Translations under genes and position numbers: made by a program | Notes under the pieces: model-generated | Databases searched by the model: none | Told to the model about the DNA's origin: nothing | The model's input: the letters and a program-made list of their open reading frames with translations, nothing else | DNA from: Beverwykella pulmonaria | Taxonomy: Eukaryota; Ascomycota; Dothideomycetes; Pleosporales; Melanommataceae | DNA length: 64,000 nt | Direction: 5' to 3' | Assembly (NCBI GenBank): GCA_001599595.1 | Contig: BCHH01000015.1 | Location: 463,431 to 527,430 of the forward strand | Shown: positions 55,353-64,000 of the stretch, piece after piece | How positions within the stretch are numbered: position 1 is the first letter of the stretch | Layout: every line of letters begins with the position of its first letter

Positions 55353-56309
55353 ATTGAAACCTTAGTTGGCTGTGTATGGCCTTGGATTTTGCACTGGATG
55401 TGAGAATGCTCTTGGCGGTCGTGAACACTGAAAGTTCAGATCAGGAATCGCTGCGATATTTCTCCGTAGGAAGGAAGTAAGTAACTAGTTAGGGGCTAGT
55501 CCCCAAATTCTTTAATGAAGGATCTCATGAAAGAGGGTCTCATTATACTTCAGGCATGAATATACTTTTAAAATAAAGCCCTGTCTACCGGTAGCGGACG
55601 ATACGATAATCCGAGGTCTTCGCTTTCGCAATATCACACGTCCACTTTCAGCTCCTCAACTTTCAAAAAGCTCGAAAAGTTTGACAGTACAAGTTATCCG
55701 CGTCGTGTGTTAATTGCTTCAGAGCCTGCCTACAACAAATCATTACATCTCTAGGCCTTACCAATGGACATAATGTGTCTAAGTTTAGAATTGAAGATAT
55801 CGCAGTTAAGATGCGCCAAGAGCGGGTCTCCTTGGCGTGCTGGGCAAATATCCGGCCTACCCATTTGGCCCCTTTTCAAGCACTTTGCTTCGTTCTCCGC
55901 CTTGCACAAGGCTGAATCCTCTCTCCTCCTTCCATCCTATCTCTAGCCCCTCAACGATTAGATTGCAGCGCCAAGGAGATCAGATTCTGTAGTTTGTGGC
56001 ACAATTTCGGAATGCTGCCTGATTTGGGAAGCTTAGGACAAGCAAACATTTCCTTATCTCACTATGTCTGCATTGAAGAAATCGTATAAACGGAAGACTG
56101 AATCCTTCAGGCGATAATCTGGCCATACGAGGCTGGTGCACACCGTATCATCCATGGATCTCTCAGCACTAACAATTTCGAGACTGCGGGTAGAAACGTG
56201 ATATGGGTAAGATGGTAGGCTTAAAATCACGATAGATCCTAATATTGGAAGCTTCAGCCCTCCATTCGTGCCACTCTTTGGATTCACACATTCATTTCTC
56301 TCTTTGTCA
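55353..56309. other. Divergent upstream region of the GH71 gene
   Basis: Nearly 1 kb with no supported gene. It contains the promoters of the hypothetical minus-strand gene and of the GH71 gene. Short frames at 55764 and 56054 lack resemblance to anything. Confidence 0.5.
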
Positions 56310-59300
56310 ATGGTGTTCTTCATATCCTGGATTCTTGCGGTTGCACTCTTTTGCCATCAGGTCCATGCAGCAACAGTCTTCGCTCATTTTATGGTAAGTG
56401 AACTACTAAAGGAGACTGCTTCGAAAGAGCACCCTCGGCTAACATAGTTTGAATTCTAGGTTGGTAACACTGGCAACTATGAATACGCAGACTTTCAAAA
56501 CGACGTTCGCCTTGCGCAGGAGGCACACATCGATGGATTTGCCCTGAATATCGCCTATCTCGACCCGGCTAACGACTGGGGCCTTGAAGGCATGTTTAAG
56601 GCCGCCGAAGCAGCCGGTTTCAAACTGATCTTCTCCTTCGATTATGCCGGAAATGGACCATGGCCCAAGGATGATGTTCTTGATCTGCTTCGTTGGTTTA
56701 CCACGAGTCGTGCGTATTTCTATCACCGCGGAGAAAAGCCGCTTGTGAGCACCTTCGAGGGCCCCAATCAGTCCGATGATTGGATTGACATCAAGAAGCA
56801 AGTGCCCGTGTTCTTCATGCCATCCTACTCGTCTTTGGGGGCTAAGAAGGCCTTGGTAAAGGGTGATGTGATCGACGGCTTGTTCAGTTGGGGCGCCTGG
56901 CCTGAAGGGCCGAACCCGATGACAACCAAGGTGGATGCTTCTTATCTAGACTTCTCGAAGACTGCCGGAAACAAGCCATACATGATGCCGGTGTCCCCCT
57001 GGTTCTACACCAGTGAGTATAAAGCATTTCGGAGAATTTCCTTTACTGACGCTATAAAGATCTTCCTGGATACGGGAAGAATTGGCTATGGCGAGGAGAC
57101 AACCTGTGGTGGGACCGCTGGATTCACGTTTGGTACAATAAGCCTGAATACGTCCAGATCATCTCCTGGAATGATTATGGAGAATCGCATCATATTGGGC
57201 CAGTTCTCGAAAAGGCAATGGTCGCCTTCACAACCGGCAAGGCGCCCTTCAACTATGCCCTCGATCGACCACATGACTCCTGGAGAATGTTCCTTCCCCA
57301 CGTCATCGACATGTACAAAGGCGGTGCACCCGCCATCACCAAGGAGGGCCTCAATGTTTGGTATCGACTGAACCACGGACGCGCCTGTTCCACGGGTGGT
57401 ACAACTGGTAATTCGGCCGATCAGGTTCAGACTGAAGGAAATCCATCCGACTTTGCCCAGGATCGCGTTTTCTTCTCGGCGCTCGTTTCGGGTAATAAGG
57501 ACCTGGTCGCCAGAGTCAAGATTGGAGGTGCAGACTTTGGAACTGCCTTGTGGGACAATCACCCAGCCGACTATATTGGTCTCTGGCATGGAAGCTATCC
57601 CGTGGCGGCTGACAAGTCGGGCGAAGTTACTGTTGAAATTGTTAAAAACGGCGGCGTGATCCTCCGCTTGGTCGGCAGGTCCATTGATGAAAGCAACTGT
57701 GTCAACGGGCTGAACAACTGGAATGCCTGGACTGGAGGCGTGTGGGCCACGACTGATGTTTCAGCAGTCCCAGTACCAATCGCCCAGCAGGGATGTATTG
57801 CGGGGTCCGGTCAAGATGACTACCTGTCGAAGCTATGTCGCTACACCTGCGCATTCGATTACTGCCCTCCTGGACCATGTTATTGTGGCCTCATGGGTAA
57901 GGTGACAGCGTCGCCTGCTGTCAAGTTCGCTGCTGGCTATCCCAATCCTGGCAAGACCTGCCTGTACACAGGTCTTTGTTCGTATGTTTGCGAACGAGAC
58001 GATACATCCAACTGTAATGAGTCTTGCAATCGGGACGTCTCCAATAAGGACAAATGTGTCATTCCCGTGGATCCTCCCGAGCCCATCGTGACACCGAAGC
58101 CCACGCCTACTTATGTTGAAGTGGGCGACCCAGGAGTATTCGATTACGACGATGCTAGATGGCAAAACCGGCTTGCCTGTCAGATTTTCATGCCTCCAGA
58201 TCATAAGGCGACAACCGACCAATGTTACAACGCATGCCGCCTGGAAATCGATGCGGCTGAGAAGGAAGGCCGAACTACCTCGTACGGCTGTGTGGGATAC
58301 GCGCCTCTTGGTGAAGAGTTTACTTGGTACGATTACAAGCCTGGGGTGAATAATGTCAAGTACACTCCTGGAAAATGTTCGTGCGACAATCTTCTCATGA
58401 ATGAGATTGCAGACATCGTTATCGAGGCGTTGCCAGTCATTGCCCAGATCGGTTGCTTCATTGTCATGTCTACCCTGAAGCTGGTCGTTGAGATTGGATT
58501 GGACGCTATCCCAGGTGTGGGCCAAGCTGTGAATGCTGGTATGAAAGCACTGCTGATAGCTGCCAAAACAATCGGGTACGTATACGATGCCTCGCAGATG
58601 CCAGGAGACGCCTTCGACTTTTGGTTGAGCCCGTGTGGCGGTTCCGCGTTGGTACCAGATGAGCTCAAGAAAGTCTTTGGTATGCTGGAAGGCGTGGCAG
58701 ACGGTGTCTCTGGGTGGAAGGCACCAAAAAATATGTAAGATTTTCCGACTCTGTTCTTAAGTGTAGGAAACTAAGAAGAGGCAGACCTAAAGGAAGCGGC
58801 CAAAAGGGGGATAGCAATAATCCGGATCGATCCCCTCCTGCCGCCACTCCCTCGCCAGGTAATGGTGGGGTTACCATCACCTCCATCACGAAGTCAAACG
58901 CGAAGGTCACCAAGATCGGAAAAACCTGCACGGCTTCTGAGTACTCCCAGGCCTGTTATCATTATTACTCTGCTAGTGTTAATTACCCTTGGCTTGGTGG
59001 TGATCTTAGCTGTACGGACAACAATGAGCGTTTACCCCAATCGGCGACTGCACATTGGAAGAACCAGCACATCGACCGTACATGGAGAGCCTTCACCGAC
59101 GCCACATATGAGTTCCAAGGCAAGATCAAGGATGTCGCATGCGAAGCAGACGAGTACCCACCCGCATATTTCCTGCCCAAGAATCCCCTACAAGACCTGT
59201 CCAAGAAATCAGGGCAGTTGATTCGCTGGATTCCCTCAGGCGAAAACGGTGGCGTGCCCCAGCGCATCTGGAAGGGATTCTGTGGTGAAAATGACGGAGG

Positions 59301-60109
59301 TGAGGGCAACGGACAGAAGCTCGCTGATGGCATAAACTTCAACAAGAAGTTGGTATCTTTTAAGAATAAAGGCAGCCAAAAGGTCAGTCACTTTACGTAC
59401 CTCCTCAGGCTATAATACATGCTCTAGAAAATTTTCAACAATAACAAGCTAACAAGTATAAAAGGTCAGCGGAAAGACTACTACTGAGTACTGGGAAGTA
59501 GACTATACTCGCGCTGTGCTTACTATGACATACGACTTCAAGGGTGCGCTTACGCCTAATAAGGCCAACGATTGGGGTCTCCGAGAGAACCCGTGCTGGC
59601 CGGAAGATATCATCCCAGAGGATCCGGGCTACGTCCTTCTCACCAGTGACAGCTGGTACTCGACCGCCGCCAACTCAGCTGTGATCGATCCTCTGAAGGG
59701 CAAGTACGCAGCGGCTCCCGATGCGGCGCGGTTGAAGGCTGCGAAAGACAATCGACCAGATGTGGTGGTCAAGCGTGACGGTGTCCAGTTTGATCTGTTT
59801 GCACTTGAGGGTGGCGGTTTGGCAATGCGCGGAGCGAACTCATCGCGGCGAATCACCGAAGAAGAAGCGAACAGCAAAGTCGAGGTTATTAATTGCACTG
59901 ATCGCTTTTGCAGCGGGGAATTGGCGGACCTGAAAGACGAGCCTGTCGTACTCATTGAGGGCGCACCAACTCCAAAGCTTCCGGCTGTCCCAGCTGTAAA
60001 TCTAGACTCTACACCGACTCCAATGATTGTAGCCGCAAATTTACGCCGAACGGCGGCTAGGTTCCCCAAGACGATGGTGACGATGGTGGCTCGGTCGGGG
60101 CGGTTATGA
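56310..60109 (+). CDS. GH71 alpha-1,3-glucanase (mutanase) with long cysteine-rich C-terminal extension
   Basis: Five exons, 56310-56393, 56460-57012, 57060-58734, 58785-59382 and 59465-60109, give 1184 residues. A signal peptide (MVFFISWILAVALFCHQVHA) precedes VFAHFMVGNTGNY, the GH71 opening. FALNIAYLDPANDW, FSFDYAGNGPW, WPEGPNPMTTKVDASYLDFS and ISWNDYGESHHIGP complete the catalytic domain, which cleaves alpha-1,3-glucan of fungal walls. Cysteine-rich segments (about 535-610) and a threonine/proline linker follow, then a region near 730-770 (VLKLVVEIGLDAIPGVGQ-like hydrophobic helix). The last 410 residues (KVTKIGKTCTASEYSQACYH .. VACEADEYPPAYFLP) resemble C-termini of killer-toxin-like chitinases and perhaps a NucA/NucB-type fold. 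Without splicing of the 50-nt fourth intron, the protein stops at 58738 after 771 residues. Confidence 0.88.
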
Positions 60110-62842
60110 GCGTTGTGGCACAACTGTTGAGATTAGCTGAAAGTAGCCTGGCCATATATTTGCCTCACAATCAATGTTCAATATCTACACCTTATACAAT
60201 GTCTTTAATGCCATAAATCGTGATTGTGTGCTAGTTCTTGATCACTCTTATCAGTCCCTAAAATGGTTACCGAGCTACTCTAAACCACTTACAATTAGTA
60301 TGCGGAATTCCAACTCTAAGTCAAAGACTCGAAGAACCACACCTGTACTTTCAGTTCCTCGATTTTATTTGTAATCGAACTGGGTAAAAAATTTAATATG
60401 AGAGACTCTAGAATTAGCAAGTATGAAGCTTAATTTCTTGCTCAGCTAATTAATTGAACCTCTGCCGCTGTATCTGCAATCATAAACATGTTCTTCTCAC
60501 GACCCATAGGTTTTAGCAATAGCTTTAGTAATGATGTTAGTGGGGCGTAGAAAGTCAATAATGATACTTGGCCGGTGAATCCGGCATCTACAAGCATTGA
60601 TTTTCACCGCGCAAGGAGTGACAGCCTCGTTACGTCTACCAAAGAGCAAATTGTTTCCTTTCTCTAAGAAGCAGAAAGATATATGAGAGAGAAAGAGATA
60701 TCTGTGTACTCTGAATAAATGCGAACAATGTCCTTTTCCACACAAATATCAAAGGGAGGCAGGTCGCGAGCTTAGTGGCTGCGCAGGTGGATACTCTCTT
60801 TTATAAAAGTTAGGCTCAATCTACGACTACAGTGTCAGAAGTTAGGGCAGGAGTTATTGGTGGTAGCGGATCCATAGGTGAGCGCAATTCTCTTCCCCGC
60901 ATCTCTCGCATCTTCCTAATGCCTCTCCCCCTCACCAACTGCCCATCAATTATCATCGCTAGTTGGAGGAATATTGTGGCCCACCTATTCCCTGTTCCTC
61001 CAAGTCAAACTTGTGATTGCATCAAGCTGAGAAATATCATTGACTCTGCGATCACTTTCACTGTAGAGAGCAGGTGAAGGAGAGCGGAGCTCGCAGGTAC
61101 CGTTGAACCCAAAGCTGTTTTTCAACTTTTCCTGTCGATTTTCGTAGGATTCCGCCTCTCCAAGGTAATATATTGTGGTTTACCCACCTTCGTCGTTATC
61201 TATGATGCTGTATATCATAATCTTGACCAGGTTCTCGTTCCAGGTGTTCTGCGCGTTAAGGATACATGTATGGTTGATCCGGGAGTATTCGAGAAAGATA
61301 CCATCTGCCAGGGCGTCTAGTCCAAGAGGAATTGTGTTCGTCTTTGTGATGTCTAGGAAAGGGCTGTGCTTTCCTCCATATCCGTTGTGTAGGGTAAAGA
61401 AGTTGCGTTGTTAGTCATTTCCGAGCTTCTTCAGTTCTTTGATAATGATATTTTCCACGTTCTGCGACAATTTGAAACCCGCGGCCCGATAAGATGACTC
61501 AAACTTTGCAGCCTTTTGTTCTGAGCTTGATTCACTCTTGCGCCGTCCAGCGAGTATTTACCTGCACGGAAGCATGTCTGAAAGTTCTTGGAAATCTTCA
61601 AAAGAAACTTGAAAATATGACTAGAGAATACTTTCAATTAGGTCCTGTTGTTGTCGTTGACGATGGTGAAAGTAGAGGCTTGAATGTCTGTTTGGGTCAA
61701 GACTCTAATTCGCTTGTGATCTGCACAACAATTTCTGATTATTGTGAGTAGACGGATATTTGGCGAGTTTTGAGGTAGTTTGTAGAAGAGAGAACAAGTA
61801 GTATGACAGCTTGAAGCCTTTCGACTACATGGGGCGCAGTTGGTGTACTGTGCCATATGATGTACGCCAGCCCTATCTGGACCCCGCCCGACCAAATTTG
61901 TCACCTTCGCTCGGTAATTCTAGGCTAATGGGTTATAATTATTCTATCAAAACTAATGGAGAGCGTTAGGTTCTCTTGGGTGGTCTTATGTAGTGTATTG
62001 TTGCAGTTAATAATCCTTCCAGGTCACTAAAGTTTCTGATCCAGGGCTTGACCACACTGTGCCGCCGGATGATGCCCTGCTTTATGCGCCTCGCCGCGCC
62101 TCGTCACGCCTCGATAAATGAATAGCTAACGGGATTCAAGAGTTTCAAACTACTTTGATATCCGGGCGCTTGAGCAGCCACGGAAATACCAGGTGTCACC
62201 AATCTGCGGAAAAGCAGTGTTAGTATTTGAAGTTGTAGAGATAGCCGTTTGACATTCATCGAATATTCTGTATGTTAGGAAACTAAGTTTTCTCTCCTTT
62301 CCCACCGTTCTCTTCAGCCTTCTGTTTGCTTCCTTCGCATTCTTCCGTGCCATGGTTTGAATACTGTGGAGATTAACGGACTCTGAAGACGGAGAGTTTA
62401 GCACGACAACATGTCCGACTCGGTAAAATTGAACTTGATCCTCTTGTACCTTTCTGAATTTCATGAGACATATTATGAGGGCATAACAATGAATGGTAGT
62501 TTGCCACTTCGCGCCTTGACTGTGCGTCCGTCGCTTAGCAATTTACTCCGCAGAGCGTCAACTCTGCACCATTCTTCGGACTTCATCAAAATCTTGATCA
62601 ACCTTCAATATCCGAACGCTCTATTTACTGTCATTCAGTATCTTATATATATCTTGTCGAATACCGAATGATTTCTTCATCCACAATCTTTTCTTTTTTA
62701 CATTAGTTTGTCTTTACCTTGCTTGCCGTTGATCGGCTCTTATCACTTATTTTCTTGGAGCTAGTCTCCATACTTACTTCAAGGTACTTTTCTTCCTATT
62801 AAACCCTTCATTAAACAGCCCTGGTTATATATATTCTATGCT
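60110..62842. other. Long AT-rich intergenic DNA
   Basis: 2.7 kb without a supported gene. Minus-strand fragments at 60497-60745 (INACRCRIHRPSII in one frame, LVDAGFTGQVSLLTFYAPLT in another) and a frame at 61494-61751 look like decayed coding DNA, perhaps of a mobile element, but I could not assign a family. A GCCTCGCCGCGCCTCGTCACGCCTCG motif repetition lies at about 62088-62113. Confidence 0.45.
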
Positions 62843-64000
62843 ATGTATCCCAACATCCCCACCCTCCTCTGGCTAGGAGCAGCGTACCTCAGTCTCACCG
62901 TCCATGCTCGCCCCTGTGCCGACCATCCACAGAACGCATCCGAGGTAGAATTCCACTACAAGGCCAACCCAAATGAACCCTGTAGTGGTCCCCAATCCGC
63001 GTGCATCGACGGGCCGCCGCGCGAACTCCCAGACGATCTCAAAATCCCGCTTCCGCCTCCACCGCCTCCACCCTATATCGCTCCCATGACTGCACGCTCC
63101 TTCTCAACCCCCCGAAAACCGATAAAACTGGGGAAATGCGGATCTTCCGACCCTGGGAGGATTTTATATGGCGACACACCGAAGCGAAGAATGACCTGGG
63201 AAGAGACGAATATCCCTAATATCACAGACTTCTTCACTAATCCCGCTCCTCCGCCTCCGCCTCCATCTCCAGTGTTTTTACCACGAAATAAGAGCACCGA
63301 TGAGAGGAAGATGTTTCATGTCTGTGGTGGAGCAGTGAATTTGGCGTTCCCGGCTATTCCCAACTCGAGGTGGAAGACGAATATGCGGGCGTACAACGCG
63401 AGGGTAACGGATCCGTGCAAGAACAACTACATCTTTGATGTCCAACCATACCCGGCGAGCGAAACAGATGGGATATGGACGCCTGAAGGGAATGGGACGG
63501 AGGATACCTGGCGCACTGTGTTTGCCGGCGACGCACAGATCGTGAAAATTTTCTTCGAGCAGCAGTTTGCCGGGAAATCGATTCCGCGAGATGCGATGCC
63601 GGCTACGTGGCGTTCGAGCGCTACCACGAAGAGTGAGAATGCAACACAGTGCGACTATCTCACCGAGTTCTGGCAGACGAGATGGGAGAACAAGACTGCG
63701 ATGGAATACTTACTAGAAGTATTTCCGGGGGACAACATCCACGCCGAACAATTGATACTCTTACCTGGACGTTTAGCTAAGAAAAAAGAGCTTTTCTTCA
63801 GCATGAACAGTGAAATCATTTCTACTGATTTCTGGGAGAATGCATCCGTGCACCAGAAGATTGATGAGTTGCGCGAATTGGCGCTGCTTACCCAGGTAAG
63901 CCCAGTCCGGCATTCCTATCGATGTCAGCTGACAAATAACAGTGGCTTAACCACAATGAAACTTCATTGCTTTCTCGTGGTCTCAATGCGCAAATACGCC
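62843..64000 (+). CDS. Secreted proline-rich hypothetical protein (partial, runs off the window)
   Basis: An ATG at 62843 opens a frame that never stops before the window end. A signal peptide (MYPNIPTLLWLGAAYLSLTV) is followed by a mature region with scattered cysteines, two polyproline stretches (IPLPPPPPPPYIAP near residue 70, NPAPPPPPPSPVF near 135) and N-glycosylation sequons. A likely intron 63896-63942 (GTAAGC..AATAACAG, CTGAC branch) follows codon 351, and exon 2 continues WLNHNETSLLSRGLNAQIR. The domain family is not recognised. The setting downstream of the GH71 gene and the secreted character suggest a cell-wall or extracellular role. C-terminal extent is unknown. Confidence 0.8.
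   Translation, partial: MYPNIPTLLWLGAAYLSLTVHARPCADHPQNASEVEFHYKANPNEPCSGPQSACIDGPPRELPDDLKIPLPPPPPPPYIAPMTARSFSTPRKPIKLGKCGSSDPGRILYGDTPKRRMTWEETNIPNITDFFTNPAPPPPPPSPVFLPRNKSTDERKMFHVCGGAVNLAFPAIPNSRWKTNMRAYNARVTDPCKNNYIFDVQPYPASETDGIWTPEGNGTEDTWRTVFAGDAQIVKIFFEQQFAGKSIPRDAMPATWRSSATTKSENATQCDYLTEFWQTRWENKTAMEYLLEVFPGDNIHAEQLILLPGRLAKKKELFFSMNSEIISTDFWENASVHQKIDELRELALLTQVSPVRHSYRCQLTNNSGLTTMKLHCFLVVSMRKYA

Noticed and set aside
57833..58525. 230-codon minus-strand frame
   Set aside because: Antisense shadow of the GH71 coding sequence; composition is atypical.

Overview
This window is nuclear DNA of a filamentous ascomycete (Pezizomycotina). The genes have short spliceosomal introns of about 47-91 bp with GT..AG ends and CTAAC/CTGAC-like branch sites. 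There are three heterokaryon-incompatibility (HET) domain loci and two Zn(II)2Cys6 regulator loci, one of them dead. There is also a fungal GH71 alpha-1,3-glucanase, a spherulin-4-like protein and a Fot1/pogo-type transposase relic. The gene content would fit Leotiomycetes or a neighbouring class, but I cannot name the genus from sequence alone.

Layout. Positions 1-2.7 kb hold mobile-element wreckage: a dead pogo transposase, a 36-bp perfect inverted-repeat pair and a solo LTR. A HET gene ending in an amyloid-like tail follows (3-3.9 kb). A GMC oxidoreductase lies at 7.0-8.9 kb. From 9.6 to 17.2 kb is a repeat-rich gene graveyard: a Zn2Cys6 regulator pseudogene split by a solo LTR and a dispersed repeat, a second solo LTR of the first family, and a Mutator-like MITE with a 9-bp target duplication. 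A small Zn2Cys6 regulator (18.2-19.2 kb), a large HET gene (20.9-23.2 kb) and a damaged ankyrin gene (24.7-25.7 kb) follow. The core block from 28.3 to 33.7 kb carries an SDR, OGG1 and the U2AF large subunit, the last two divergent. A decayed SurE-like phosphatase (34.6-35.7 kb) and more repeats (35.9-36.5 kb) come next. From 37.9 kb the DNA is metabolic and secretory: a KstD-like flavoprotein, a DHA1 MFS exporter, a third HET gene, a spherulin-4-like protein, a sugar-type MFS transporter, a 2OG-Fe(II) oxygenase, a feruloyl-esterase-like enzyme, an unknown three-exon gene, a long GH71 protein and a secreted proline-rich protein running off the right edge.

How the genes relate. OGG1 (base-excision repair) and U2AF65 (3' splice-site recognition) are housekeeping and share a promoter region. 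The HET genes belong to fungal self/non-self recognition and cell death. The right third looks like a saprotroph or plant/fungus-interaction set: two transporters, an esterase and a glucanase. I see no clear single biosynthetic cluster.

The strongest structural observations are three solo LTRs with exact 5-bp target duplications, one of which reopens a regulator reading frame when removed; the 9-bp-TSD MULE-MITE; the amyloid-like tail on the first HET protein; and the GH71 gene, in which splicing of a 50-nt intron removes an in-frame stop and adds about 410 residues. Exon structures were worked out by eye from reading frame and splice-site logic and are not backed by transcripts.
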